Shown: in pieces, positions 16,082-25,321 of the stretch | Layout of the letters: each line of letters starts with the position of its first letter | How positions within the stretch are numbered: the first letter of the stretch is position 1 | Assembly: GCA_958426775.1 (NCBI GenBank) | Contig: CATZZP010000021.1 | Span: 1 to 32,632 of the forward strand | Direction: 5' to 3' | DNA length: 32,632 nt | Source: an uncultured Bacillota bacterium | GTDB taxonomy: Bacteria; Bacillota; Clostridia; Lachnospirales; CAG-274 | Notes under the pieces: generated by a model | What the model saw: only the letters and a program-made list of their open reading frames with translations | Databases searched by the model: none | What the model was told of the DNA's origin: nothing | Program-made: the position numbers and the translations under genes

Positions 16082-17167
16082 TCATTTATCATATACTGTG
16101 TAATTCATTTGTGTTAAAAGCTTGTGGCATTTATCCTTTGCTTCCTTGCTTTCAAGGACTATCTGAAGTATACCGTCCGCATACTCCCTATTATTAACAA
16201 CACCTATGCTTTTAATATTAATGCCGTTAAAGCTTAATATTGTAGCAACACAGGCAATAATACCCGGCTTTTCGGCAGTGTCAACCAAAAGCTCAAAGCT
16301 GTTTGCATAAGAAGCAGCTTTTTTACCTGAAAAGCTGTTTCTGTAGTCCCTTGCATCTGCAAAGGATTTATTCAAGCTTTGGCTGTTATTTGTAATAGCA
16401 TCTGTAAAGCTGTCAAGGCTTGATTTAAAGCTTTCAATTACCTGCAAAATGCTTTCTTTGTTATCAACGCATATACTGCTCCAAACCTCAGGGCTTGAAG
16501 AAGCTATACGAGTAATATCCTTAAAACCGCCTGCCGCTAAGGCGTGCATAAGCTGTTTGTCGTTATCAAGCTTTTTTACGGTATTTACAAGGGCAGCTGC
16601 AATAATATGAGGAGCGTGACTTACCGCCGCAACAGCATAATCATGCTCGGCAGGGTCAATGATTATTGAAATTGCACCTGTTTGCTCAACCAATATTTTG
16701 AACTGCTCAATATATTTTTTATCAACCGTTGGTGATGGGGTAAGTACATAGTATGCGTTTTCTAGCAAAAAGGACTTTGCTGCCTTATAGCCTGTCTGTT
16801 CAGAGCCGGCCATCGGATGACCGCCTATGTAATTTATTTTATCGCCGAATTTAAGCATTTCGTTATAAATATTTTTTTTTGTACTGCCTACATCAGTGAT
16901 TATGCAATCTTTTTTAATAATTGGTATAAGCTTTTCAACATAATATGGTATAAGGTCAACGGGAGTACAGACAAAAATAATATCACTGTCTGCTAAAATT
17001 GATAAATCTTCGGTTGAACCTTCATCAATTACCTTATCACTTATTGCCGCATCTAAGGATAGACTTGAACGGTTAAAGGCTTTTATTGTATAGCCCTCAT
17101 GTCTTTTAAGTGCCTTTGCAATAGAACCGCCTATAAGTCCTAAGCCGATAATACCTATGTTTTTCAT
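16082..17167 (-). CDS. tyrA: Prephenate dehydrogenase with C-terminal ACT domain
   Basis: The 361-aa enzyme oxidatively decarboxylates prephenate to 4-hydroxyphenylpyruvate for tyrosine synthesis. A Rossmann NAD(P) motif, GLGLIGGSIAKAL, starts at residue 7. GGHPMAGSEQTGY near residue 117 carries the catalytic His region, and a helical dehydrogenase domain follows to about residue 280. An ACT domain (about 295-361, KPGIIACVATILSFNGINI) would bind tyrosine for feedback control. AAGGAAG precedes the ATG. The tyrA-aroA pair groups two aromatic amino-acid genes under one promoter; other aro genes are not in the window. Confidence 0.94.
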   Translation of the reverse strand: MKNIGIIGLGLIGGSIAKALKRHEGYTIKAFNRSSLSLDAAISDKVIDEGSTEDLSILADSDIIFVCTPVDLIPYYVEKLIPIIKKDCIITDVGSTKKNIYNEMLKFGDKINYIGGHPMAGSEQTGYKAAKSFLLENAYYVLTPSPTVDKKYIEQFKILVEQTGAISIIIDPAEHDYAVAAVSHAPHIIAAALVNTVKKLDNDKQLMHALAAGGFKDITRIASSSPEVWSSICVDNKESILQVIESFKSSLDSFTDAITNNSQSLNKSFADARDYRNSFSGKKAASYANSFELLVDTAEKPGIIACVATILSFNGINIKSIGVVNNREYADGILQIVLESKEAKDKCHKLLTQMNYTVYDK

Positions 17168-17469
17168 ATACGGACTTCCTTTCTGAAGTGCTTTTATACA
17201 TAGGCTTATTTTAACATTTTATTGCCCTTAGGTCAACGGTGATAATTTGCAAAAATAAAAATTTACAAAAACCTCCCCTCAAAATTGTTGGAATTGTACA
17301 AAATGTTAAAAATATGTAATTTTAAAAGGAGATTTGTAATTAATGTTGAATATTTTAAATTATAGGATTGAAAAAAATTGTGCAAGTATATGATAAATAA
17401 CTGATAAACCATTTTAATATGTTGCATAATACACAGAATTCCTAAATTATATGTATGGGGTGATTTTTT
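17168..17469. other. Divergent intergenic region tyrA / EF-G-like
   Basis: This 302-base AT-rich gap holds the tyrA promoter and presumably the promoter of the EF-G-like gene. A candidate for the latter is TTGAAA (17368-17373), 17 bases, TGATAA (17391-17396), which is weak. A good GGAG site at 17327-17330 precedes an ATG at 17343 that opens only a 16-codon frame. I see no RNA gene or repeat. Confidence 0.4.
17208..17236 (-). promoter_or_regulatory. Promoter of tyrA-aroA
   Basis: On minus, TTGACC (complement of 17231-17236), 17 bases, TAAAAT (complement of 17208-17213), about 40 bases upstream of the tyrA ATG. Confidence 0.7.
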
Positions 17470-19563
17470 ATGAAAAGCTATTCCGCTGATCAAATCAGAA
17501 ATGTTGCAATCTTAGGCCATAGTGGCTGCGGTAAGACCACTATCACCGAGGCGTGTCTTCACGTAAGCGGTGTGACAAAGCGTTTCGGACGCATTGAAGA
17601 AGGTAATACCGTCAGCGATTACGACCCTGAGGAAATTAAACGTAAGGTTTCAATTAATTCCTCAATTATACCTGTTGAGTGGCTTGATGAAAAAATTAAT
17701 TTTATTGATACTCCCGGTTATTTTGACTTTGTGGGAGAGGTTAAGCAGGCTTTAAGTGTGGCTGATATGGCACTTATTGTTGTTAATGCAAAGTCCGGTA
17801 TTGAGGTAGGTACGGAAAAGGCTTGGGAAATGGCTGAAGAAATGGGTATTCCTAAGATGATTTTCATAAACGGCATGGATGATGAAAATGCCAATTTTGA
17901 TGATGTTGTTGAAAGCTTGAAGCAAGTATTCGGTAAAAGCATAGCACCATTACAGGTGCCAACATATAAGGATGGTAAGTATTCAGGCTTTATCAATGTA
18001 ATTCGCAGACAGGCAAGAGGTTATTTTAACGGTATGGTTGAGCCTTGTGATATGCCTGACGGCTACAGTGATGCAGTTGAAACAATGAGAAATATGGTTG
18101 AAGAGGCTGTTGCTGAAACTGATGATGAGCTTATGGAAAAATTCTTCAATGAAGAACAGTTTACTGTTGAAGAGATACATAAGGGTCTTAATATAGGTAT
18201 TCTTGACGGTACGGTTACACCTGTAATCTGCGGTGCTGCAATTTATACAATCGGTATAAGAGTACTTATGAATTCAATTAACAAATTCCTTCCGCCTACA
18301 TCAAAGGCTAAGCCTGTTATTGAGGCTATTAATCCTAAGACTGATGACCCTGTTGAAATCAACTGTGATGAAACAGAGCCTGTTTCTGCTTTTGTATTTA
18401 AGACTATTGCCGACCCATATGTAGGTCGTTTAAGTATATTTAAGGTTTGCTCGGGTGTTCTTAAAAAGGATAGTATGATTAAGAACGTTAACAAAAATAT
18501 TGCTGAGAAGATAGGTCATCTTTATATCCTCAGAGGTAAGGAGCAGATTGATGTTGATGAGCTTAGAGCAGGTGATATTGGTGCTATTGCTAAGCTTCAG
18601 AATACAAGCACCTGCGATACTCTTGCAAGTGCGGACAGACCTGTTCAGCTTCCGCCTATTGAATATCCTTCAGCTCTTATGAGTATGGCAATTAAGCCAA
18701 AGACTAAGGGTGATGAGGATAAGCTTGCAGGTGCAATAGCTAAAATTCTTGAAGAGGATAAGACTATGAGCTTTGAGGTTAATAAGGAAACAAAGCAGTC
18801 TATTATCAGCGGTACGGGCGATACACAGATTGATGTATTTGTAAATAAACTTAAAAATAAGTATAAAATTGAGGTTGAGCTTTCAGAGCCTATTATCCCA
18901 TACAGAGAAAAGATTAGCTCTAAGGTTGAAGTAAGAGGAAAGTATAAAAAGCAATCAGGCGGACATGGTCAGTACGGTGATGTACTTATGTCCTTTGAGC
19001 CTAACTATGATGATATGTCTGTACCTTATACCTTTGAGGAAAAGATTTTCGGTGGTGCTGTTCCTAAGCAGTACTTCCCGGCTGTTGAAAAGGGCTTACA
19101 GGAGTCTGTAAAGGCAGGTCCTCTTGCAGGTTATCCTGTTGTAGGCGTTAAGGCTGTATTGCTTGACGGTTCATACCACCCTGTAGACTCCTCCGAAATG
19201 GCATTTAAGATGGCTACCCAAATGGCATTTAAAGATGCCTTTACTCAGGCTAAGCCTAAGATTTTAGAGCCTATTGCATCAGTTGCTGTTACTGTGCCTG
19301 ATGCTTACACAGGCGATATTATGGGTGATATGAATAAGCGTAGAGGTCGTATCTTGGGTATGGAAAAAGAGGGTACAAAGCAGGTTATTCAGGCTGAAGT
19401 ACCTTTAGCGGAAATCGCAAGATATGCTACTGACCTTCGTTCAATGACTCAGGGCAGAGGCTCATACACAATGGAGTTTGCACGCTATGAGGAAGCTCCA
19501 AATGATGTACAGGCTAAGGTTATTGAAAAGAGAAAAGCTGAATTAGCAGCTGAATCTAAATAA
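17470..19563 (+). CDS. EF-G-like translation-factor GTPase (EF-G paralogue)
   Basis: The 697-aa GTPase has all EF-G domains: a G domain (1-275) with the P-loop GHSGCGKTT and DTPGYFDF, domain II (about 300-385), domain III, domain IV near IIPYREKISSKVEVRGKYKK and QSGGHGQYGDV, and domain V ending SMTQGRGSYTMEFARYEEAP. It belongs to the second, EF-G2-like type common in Clostridia: switch I reads KRKVSINSS rather than the RGITI of canonical EF-G. The base-recognition NKxD motif reads NGMD at residues 134-137. A separate canonical fusA is expected elsewhere, normally next to rpsL/rpsG/tuf, so this copy is probably an accessory or stress translation factor. The ATG has GGGGTGA upstream and the gene has its own terminator. 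Confidence 0.88.
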   Translation: MKSYSADQIRNVAILGHSGCGKTTITEACLHVSGVTKRFGRIEEGNTVSDYDPEEIKRKVSINSSIIPVEWLDEKINFIDTPGYFDFVGEVKQALSVADMALIVVNAKSGIEVGTEKAWEMAEEMGIPKMIFINGMDDENANFDDVVESLKQVFGKSIAPLQVPTYKDGKYSGFINVIRRQARGYFNGMVEPCDMPDGYSDAVETMRNMVEEAVAETDDELMEKFFNEEQFTVEEIHKGLNIGILDGTVTPVICGAAIYTIGIRVLMNSINKFLPPTSKAKPVIEAINPKTDDPVEINCDETEPVSAFVFKTIADPYVGRLSIFKVCSGVLKKDSMIKNVNKNIAEKIGHLYILRGKEQIDVDELRAGDIGAIAKLQNTSTCDTLASADRPVQLPPIEYPSALMSMAIKPKTKGDEDKLAGAIAKILEEDKTMSFEVNKETKQSIISGTGDTQIDVFVNKLKNKYKIEVELSEPIIPYREKISSKVEVRGKYKKQSGGHGQYGDVLMSFEPNYDDMSVPYTFEEKIFGGAVPKQYFPAVEKGLQESVKAGPLAGYPVVGVKAVLLDGSYHPVDSSEMAFKMATQMAFKDAFTQAKPKILEPIASVAVTVPDAYTGDIMGDMNKRRGRILGMEKEGTKQVIQAEVPLAEIARYATDLRSMTQGRGSYTMEFARYEEAPNDVQAKVIEKRKAELAAESK

Positions 19564-19610
19564 TAAGTCCTATTTATAGGTAATAAAGACTTCCTACATT
19601 TTTTATAGTC

Positions 19611-19649
19611 TTTTGTCAACCTATGGTCCAAAAATCTAAGCTTAGGCGG
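19611..19649. repeat. Dispersed repeat, copy A
   Basis: This segment resembles 32371-32409. Both share AAATCTAAGCTTAGGCGG exactly (here 19632-19649) and a preceding TCAACCTRTG block with one indel between. The last bases form the 5' side of the EF-G-like gene terminator. The core contains the palindrome CTAAGCTTAG. Confidence 0.6.
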
Positions 19650-19685
19650 TATAGATTTTCATTAAATTTATGCCGCCTTTTTTTA
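19644..19685 (+). terminator. Intrinsic terminator of the EF-G-like gene
   Basis: AGGCGGTATAGATTT (19644-19658) pairs with AAATTTATGCCGCCT (19664-19678) with two G-U pairs, followed by a T-run to 19684. Confidence 0.88.
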
Positions 19686-19714
19686 TTGAAATCAGCATTA
19701 AATTCTGTTATAAT
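19686..19714 (+). promoter_or_regulatory. Promoter of smc-ftsY
   Basis: TTGAAA (19686-19691), 17 bases, and extended -10 TGTTATAAT (TATAAT at 19709-19714). It starts right after the preceding terminator T-run. Confidence 0.85.
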
Positions 19715-19759
19715 ATATAAGATTGTTTGGCAGTAGATTTTTTAGACAGAGGTGCAAAG

Positions 19760-22700
19760 ATGTATTTAAAAGGACTTGAGCTTCAAGGCTTTAAATCCTT
19801 TCCCGACAGGATAAGGTTGGATTTTAATAAAGGTATTACCGCCGTTGTAGGTCCTAACGGTAGCGGTAAAAGCAATATTTCCGATGCAGTACGTTGGGTA
19901 CTTGGCGAAAAAAGTGCCAAAAGTCTGCGTGGTACTAAAATGGAGGATGTTATTTTCAGCGGTACCGCAGACAGAAAGCCTATGGGCTTTGCAGAGGTAA
20001 CTCTTATAATGGATAACAGTGACAGTGTGCTTAATGTGGATTACACCGAGGTTTCCGTTACAAGAAAGGTTTACCGTACAGGTGACAGTGAGTATCTTAT
20101 AAACGGCAGAACCTGCCGTCAGAGAGATATTTTGGAGCTTTTTATGGATACAGGTGTAGGTAAAGAGGGTTACTCTATTATCGGACAGGGACGTATTGAT
20201 GAAATTATCTCCAGTAAGTCAGAGGACAGACGTAATCTTTTTGAGGAGGCTGCGGGTATAGTTAAGTACAAGGTAAGGTGTAATGAGGCTCAGAATAACC
20301 TGGAGCATACAAGAACGAACCTTGTAAGAGTAAACGACATTATTTCAGAGCTTGAGGCTCAAGTAGGTCCTCTTGAAAAGCAGGCTGAAAAAACTAAAAA
20401 ATACCGTCAGCTTTATGAGGAGCTTAAAACCATACAGATAAGCATTTTTGTTGAGGATGCTGACAAGTATGAGGTTGAAATAAAGCAGTTTAATGACCAG
20501 ATAACAAAGCTTAAAAGTGATATTTCAACTACCAGAGTAGAGCAGGAGCGACTTGAAAATGAACAGGAAAAATTCCGCCAAAGACTTATTGATATAAACA
20601 CTGAGTTTGATGAAACCTCTGCAAAGCTTTCCGAAAAAAGAGCAGAGGCAGAAAAACGCAGCGGAGATATAAGACTTTGTGATAATGATGCGGAGCATAT
20701 AAAAGACAGAATTACCTTAACTAAAAAGGATATTGCAGCCAACCTTAATACTATAGCTGAAAATGAGGCTAATATAAACGCCCTTAATGCAAAGCTTGAT
20801 TCCAAAAAAATTGAGCTTAAAAATAAGGTTGATGCCTATGAAAAGCATCGTAGCGAAACTGAGGAAATCAGTGCCAGATTAAATGAAAGTCAGGAGCAAT
20901 TAAACAAATATAATGATGAAATGTTTAATAAGCTTGAAATACGAAATGACCTAAATGCAAGGCTGTCAGAGCTTAGTGCCGTTTTAAAGCAGTATAAGGA
21001 AAATGATAAAAGCTCAAATGAAATTTTATCAAGCTATGACGGCAGAATACAGCAGACCAAAGCAGCACTTGCCGTTCAACAGCAGGAGGCTGAGGGCATT
21101 GACCTTGAGGGTCAGACCATAACAGAAAATATAAACAGACTTAACGGGGAAAATCAGCGAGTTAAAGTCCTTTTATCAGATAAAACAAGAGAAAAACAGT
21201 CTATTTTAAAGGAAATTAATGAAAAAAACTCACGTATAAAGCTGTTAAATGACCTTAAAAATGATTATGAAGGCTATTACGGCGGCGTAAAGGCAATACT
21301 TAAGCTCAGGGATAAAAATGCTGAGGGCTTTGAGGGCATTAAGGGTGCTGTAGGTGAAGTTATCAATATGCCGCAGGAACTTGAAACCGCTATTGAAATT
21401 GCTTTAGGCGGTGCTGTACAGAATATAATTGCCGATAATGAAGATAATGTTAAGACAGCTATTGACTATCTTAAGAAAAACCGACTGGGCAGAGCTACCT
21501 TTTTGCCTATGAATGCAGTTAAGGGCAGAACTATGGGTAGTGATAAATACAACATAGTAAACGCCAAGGGCGTTGTAGGTATTGCTAAGGAGCTTATCAG
21601 TTATGAACCGCAGTATGAGGGTATTATGTCCTCTCTCCTTGACAGAGTAATTGTTGTTGATAATATTGACAACGGTATTTTGCTTGCACGCAGTACAAAG
21701 TATGCCTATAAAATTGTTACATTAGATGGCGATTTATTTAATGCAGGCGGTTCTATGACAGGCGGCAGTAACAGCAAAAAAAGTGCAGGTATATTCTCAC
21801 GTACAAGGGAAATTGTGGATTTGGAGAACTCCCTTAAGGTATTAAAGGAAAACAGCGAAAAGCTTGATGGTGAGCTTTTAAAGCTTAATGACAGAGCAGA
21901 GGATATAACAGAAAGTCTTGATGAGGCAAGGGAGGAGTTGCAGAACCTTGCTGTTGCCAAAAAAGAAAATAATGTAAAGCTTGAGCATATAACCAAAGAG
22001 CTTGAAAACCTTGAAAAGGAAAAGCAGGAGCATATTATGCGTATGCAGGAGCTTAGTCAGAACCTTGAAAGCACTAAGGAAAAAGCCGAAAAAACTCAGT
22101 CAAAGCTTACTGAGCTTGATGCTGAAATTGAAAAAATCAAGGAAAAGGTTTCAGGCTACAGCGACAGTATAAAGGCTCATAAGGAAAGCGTAGACCTTAT
22201 TAATGAGGAAATCATTCTTATGAACGGTGAAATTAACCGTATTAAGGGTGAATATCAGGCTGTTAATGCTGATATTGAAAGAAATCAATCCGATATTATA
22301 AGCCTTAAGGAAAAGAATGTTTCTCTTGAAAAATCTGTTAATGATGATATGGAGGCAATTAAAACCAAGGAGTCGGATAAGGAACAGCTCAGAGCTGAAG
22401 CAGAACGCATTATGAGCGAATGTGAGCAGTTAATTGAAAAACAGAATAAGCTCTCAGAGGAAAAGAGAAAAAATACAGGTCTTTCTCAAGAATACGAAAG
22501 ACGCATAAGGTCAATTATGCAGTCTGTAAGCGGACTTGAAAATGAAAATACACGTATTACAGGTAAGCGTGAGCAAACCGAGCAACGCAGCAGGGAGCTT
22601 TACGACCGAATGTTTGAAAGCTATGAAATTACATATGTTGCGGCAAAGGCTTATCCGCCTCTTGAAATGAAGTATGAGGCTAAAAAACGTGAGGAAAGTC

Positions 22701-23350
22701 GTTTGAAAGGCGAAATTAAGCAGTTAGGCAGTGTAAATGTAAATGCTGTTGAGGAATATCAGGCAGTTAAGGAAAGATATGACCAATACACAAAACAGCA
22801 GGCAGATATTATAGATACGGAAAAGAAGCTTAAAGAAATTATAAATCAGCTTCAGAGCCTTATGGAGGTACAATTTAAGGAGCAGTTTAAGATAATAAGT
22901 GAAAACTTTTCAAGAGTTTTTGCGGAGATGTTCGGTGGAGGTAAGGCTACTCTTAAGCTGGCAGATGACAGTGATGTGCTTAATTGCGGTATTGATATAG
23001 AGGCACAGCCCCCGGGAAAAGCACTTCAGAATATGATGCTTTTATCGGGTGGTGAAAAGGCTATGACAGCTATTTCTCTCTTATTCTCTATTCTGGAAAT
23101 GAAGCCGTCTCCGTTCTGTATACTTGATGAGATTGAGGCAGCTCTTGATGATGCCAATGTTGTACGCTTTGCGGAGTATCTGCGTAACTTTACCGATACG
23201 ACCCAGTTTATAGTCATAACTCACAGACCCGGTACAAGGGAGGTTGCGGATATGCTTTACGGTGTAACTCAGGAAAGAGGTATATCCAAGCTGTTCTCAA
23301 CCAATATAGACGAAATTATAAAGGAGCGTGAAAATAGTGGGGATATTTGA
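19760..23350 (+). CDS. smc: Chromosome segregation/condensation ATPase SMC
   Basis: The 1196-aa protein forms the long coiled-coil dimer of the Smc-ScpAB condensin that compacts and segregates the chromosome. Walker A VGPNGSGKSN lies at residues 30-39 after the YLKGLELQGFKSFPD start. Two long coiled coils (about 165-500 and 665-1010) flank a hinge beginning near YEGYYGGVKAILKL and containing a glycine-rich GGSMTGGSNSKKSAG element. The head is completed by LLSGGEKAMTAISLLFS (ABC signature), Walker B FCILDEIEAALDD and the H-loop ITHR. I start at the ATG at 19760, which follows AGAGGTG; the frame continues 11 codons upstream with no site. It overlaps ftsY by 14 bases. Confidence 0.97.
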   Translation: MYLKGLELQGFKSFPDRIRLDFNKGITAVVGPNGSGKSNISDAVRWVLGEKSAKSLRGTKMEDVIFSGTADRKPMGFAEVTLIMDNSDSVLNVDYTEVSVTRKVYRTGDSEYLINGRTCRQRDILELFMDTGVGKEGYSIIGQGRIDEIISSKSEDRRNLFEEAAGIVKYKVRCNEAQNNLEHTRTNLVRVNDIISELEAQVGPLEKQAEKTKKYRQLYEELKTIQISIFVEDADKYEVEIKQFNDQITKLKSDISTTRVEQERLENEQEKFRQRLIDINTEFDETSAKLSEKRAEAEKRSGDIRLCDNDAEHIKDRITLTKKDIAANLNTIAENEANINALNAKLDSKKIELKNKVDAYEKHRSETEEISARLNESQEQLNKYNDEMFNKLEIRNDLNARLSELSAVLKQYKENDKSSNEILSSYDGRIQQTKAALAVQQQEAEGIDLEGQTITENINRLNGENQRVKVLLSDKTREKQSILKEINEKNSRIKLLNDLKNDYEGYYGGVKAILKLRDKNAEGFEGIKGAVGEVINMPQELETAIEIALGGAVQNIIADNEDNVKTAIDYLKKNRLGRATFLPMNAVKGRTMGSDKYNIVNAKGVVGIAKELISYEPQYEGIMSSLLDRVIVVDNIDNGILLARSTKYAYKIVTLDGDLFNAGGSMTGGSNSKKSAGIFSRTREIVDLENSLKVLKENSEKLDGELLKLNDRAEDITESLDEAREELQNLAVAKKENNVKLEHITKELENLEKEKQEHIMRMQELSQNLESTKEKAEKTQSKLTELDAEIEKIKEKVSGYSDSIKAHKESVDLINEEIILMNGEINRIKGEYQAVNADIERNQSDIISLKEKNVSLEKSVNDDMEAIKTKESDKEQLRAEAERIMSECEQLIEKQNKLSEEKRKNTGLSQEYERRIRSIMQSVSGLENENTRITGKREQTEQRSRELYDRMFESYEITYVAAKAYPPLEMKYEAKKREESRLKGEIKQLGSVNVNAVEEYQAVKERYDQYTKQQADIIDTEKKLKEIINQLQSLMEVQFKEQFKIISENFSRVFAEMFGGGKATLKLADDSDVLNCGIDIEAQPPGKALQNMMLLSGGEKAMTAISLLFSILEMKPSPFCILDEIEAALDDANVVRFAEYLRNFTDTTQFIVITHRPGTREVADMLYGVTQERGISKLFSTNIDEIIKERENSGDI

Positions 23351-24518
23351 TGTTTTTAAGAAAAAGAATAATGAAAATATTATAACAGAGGAAAATTCGG
23401 TAGCTGAGGAACTTGTATCAGAGGAAACTGCCGAATCTGAGGCTGATTATGCCGAAGATACTTATGTAGAAGAAACTGTTAAGGAGGAAAGCTCTGTTGA
23501 GGAAACTTATTCAGAAGAAACTGCCACAGAGGAGCCTGTTGCAGAGGAAAACCCTGCGGAGGTACCTATAGATGAAGAGCCTACAGAGGAAACAGCTGAG
23601 CCTGTTAAGGAAAGTTTTTTCTCTAAAATTAAGTCAGGACTTCAGAAAACCAGAAACAATATTATGTCAGGTGTAGAGAATGTATTAAAAAGCTTTACTA
23701 CCATTGACGAGGAGCTTTACGAGGAGCTTGAAGAGGCTCTTATAATGGCTGATATTGGCGTGGAAACCTCTGTTGAAATTATTGAACGATTGAGAGAAAG
23801 AGTTAAGGCGGAAAAGATACATGAGGTTGAGGCTGTAAGAGGTCTTATTGTTGATATTATTACTCAAATGCTTAAAGAGGATAAAAGCGAGCTTAATTTA
23901 CCTAATCCAAGCGTTATACTTGTAATAGGTGTAAACGGTGTAGGCAAAACTACTACGATAGGTAAGCTTGCAAATAACTTTAAAAAGCAGGGTAAATCAG
24001 TTGTGCTAGCGGCGGCAGATACCTTTAGGGCGGCAGCTATAGACCAGCTTGAAATATGGGGAGAGCGTAACGGTGTACAGGTAATAAAGCATCAGGAAAA
24101 CTCTGACCCTGGTGCAGTTGTATTTGATGCAATTCAGTCAGCTAAGGCAAAAAAGACAGATGTACTTATTTGTGATACGGCAGGCAGACTTCATAATAAG
24201 AAAAATCTTATGGATGAGCTTGCTAAAATTTTTAAGATTATTACAAGAGAGTACCCACAGGCACATCAGGAAGTATTTCTTGTACTTGATGCAACAACAG
24301 GTCAGAATGCTCTTCAGCAGGCTAAGCTTTTTAAGGAAGCGGCTGATATAACAGGTCTTGTGCTTACTAAGCTTGACGGTACTGCAAAGGGTGGTGTTAT
24401 AATCGCCATTAAAAATGAGCTGAAAATACCTGTAAGATATATCGGTGTAGGCGAGGGTATAGACGATTTACAGCCATTTAACGAAGAGGACTTTGCAAGG
24501 GCATTGTTTGATGAATAA
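23337..24518 (+). CDS. ftsY: Signal recognition particle receptor FtsY
   Basis: The 393-aa SRP receptor GTPase docks ribosome-nascent-chain complexes at the membrane. An unusually Glu/Val/Thr-rich acidic A-domain (about residues 12-85) with recurring EET and EEP units precedes the NG domain, which starts near ESFFSKIKSGLQKTRNN. GTPase motifs are GVNGVGKTTTIGKLAN, DTAFRAAAIDQL-type box (ADTFRAAAIDQLEIWGERNG), DTAGRLHNKKNLMDEL, TKLDGTAKGG and the terminal GVGEGIDDLQPFNEEDFARAL. The start is GTG at 23337, ten bases after AAGGAG, inside the 3' end of smc; the GTG at 23328 is one base from that site. Translational coupling with smc is likely. Confidence 0.95.
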   Translation: MGIFDVFKKKNNENIITEENSVAEELVSEETAESEADYAEDTYVEETVKEESSVEETYSEETATEEPVAEENPAEVPIDEEPTEETAEPVKESFFSKIKSGLQKTRNNIMSGVENVLKSFTTIDEELYEELEEALIMADIGVETSVEIIERLRERVKAEKIHEVEAVRGLIVDIITQMLKEDKSELNLPNPSVILVIGVNGVGKTTTIGKLANNFKKQGKSVVLAAADTFRAAAIDQLEIWGERNGVQVIKHQENSDPGAVVFDAIQSAKAKKTDVLICDTAGRLHNKKNLMDELAKIFKIITREYPQAHQEVFLVLDATTGQNALQQAKLFKEAADITGLVLTKLDGTAKGGVIIAIKNELKIPVRYIGVGEGIDDLQPFNEEDFARALFDE

Positions 24519-24575
24519 TAAAATTAATAAGGCAAGGTTAAGGCTTTGCTTTGTTTTATTAATAAGGAGGAAGCT

Positions 24576-25262
24576 ATGAAAAAGTTAATTTGCTTATTAA
24601 TGACGATATGCTGTCTGTGTGGCTGCAATAATGTAAATCAGCAGACCCCGGAGAATACAGAGGCTACAGCCGAGCAGAAAGAAGATATAACCTATACTCG
24701 GGACGATTTTACCCTTTATACAAATACTGATTCAGGTAAAATGCCCGTAGTATGGCTTGGTATGACAGAGGATTATGTAAATGAAAATAAGACTGCATAC
24801 AGAGAATTTTTTGAGGGTCTGGAGTCTTTAAGCTTTAATACCCAGAATGTGTACGAAAACGGACAGCCTACAGAAGACACCGTAAATTATATAGGCTTTT
24901 TCAGCTATATGGGCAGCAGAGAATATCTGGAAACTCAAAAGGGCATTCGTACCTCGGGTTTTTATGATACTGCCTCAAAGCCTAACAGCACAGCTGAGGA
25001 GGTAATTAAGGCGTATGACTTGAAACCGGAGGAGGAGAGTATATATATAGGAGATGCTACAGAGGATAACTACACAATAGCACTTTACTTTGATATTGAC
25101 AGTGAAAATCAGGTAAAGCGTATAATTTTACCTGAGGGTAGTGATATAAGTGATATTTCCATGGTGGAAAATGCAGATTATTTTATCAAGTTTATGATAA
25201 CACAAAATCAGGTTACGGGTATACAAATGTACAGAAAACAAAAAAGTGCAGTTATTGAATAA
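24576..25262 (+). CDS. Lipoprotein of unknown function
   Basis: The 228-aa protein has a lipoprotein signal peptide, MKKLICLLMTICCLCGC, with the lipobox LCGC and Cys17 as the lipidated residue. The next 30 residues are Gln/Glu/Thr-rich, a typical surface tether, and a soluble domain follows from about residue 45 (YTRDDFTLYTNTDSGKMPV). That domain looks like a beta-rich fold of the kind seen in secreted Clostridia proteins (KTAYREFFEGLESLSF), with no catalytic motif I recognise. AAGGAGG lies eight bases before the ATG, and the gene is 57 bases after ftsY with no clear promoter, so it may be the third gene of the smc unit. Confidence 0.75.
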   Translation: MKKLICLLMTICCLCGCNNVNQQTPENTEATAEQKEDITYTRDDFTLYTNTDSGKMPVVWLGMTEDYVNENKTAYREFFEGLESLSFNTQNVYENGQPTEDTVNYIGFFSYMGSREYLETQKGIRTSGFYDTASKPNSTAEEVIKAYDLKPEEESIYIGDATEDNYTIALYFDIDSENQVKRIILPEGSDISDISMVENADYFIKFMITQNQVTGIQMYRKQKSAVIE

Positions 25263-25266
25263 TAAA

Positions 25267-25293
25267 AAAGGGGTTGTTTTTCAACACCCCTTT
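25267..25293. terminator. Bidirectional terminator between lipoprotein and P-loop genes
   Basis: AAAGGGGT (25267-25274) pairs with ACCCCTTT (25286-25293), and the loop end TTG/CAA adds pairs. On minus the hairpin runs into TTTTTTATT; on plus the tail is short. It sits between convergent genes. Confidence 0.8.
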
Positions 25294-25321
25294 AAAGCTT
25301 TATGTAAGCTAATATTCAATT

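Noticed and set aside
17343..17393. Sixteen-codon frame upstream of the EF-G-like gene as a leader peptide
   Set aside because: A GGAG lies upstream but spacing is long (12 bases), there is no run of regulatory codons and no attenuator hairpin after it.
19586..19616. Second terminator after the EF-G-like gene (AAGACT/AGTCTT)
   Set aside because: Six-pair stem with a large loop; the strong terminator at 19644-19685 explains the end.
20413..20805. 130-codon minus-strand frame inside smc
   Set aside because: Antisense of coiled-coil coding sequence, serine/leucine/phenylalanine-rich as expected for a shadow; no start signal.
24519..24565. Terminator between ftsY and the lipoprotein gene
   Set aside because: Some complementarity (AAGGCAAG with CTTTGCTTT) exists but the stem is irregular with no clean T-tract.
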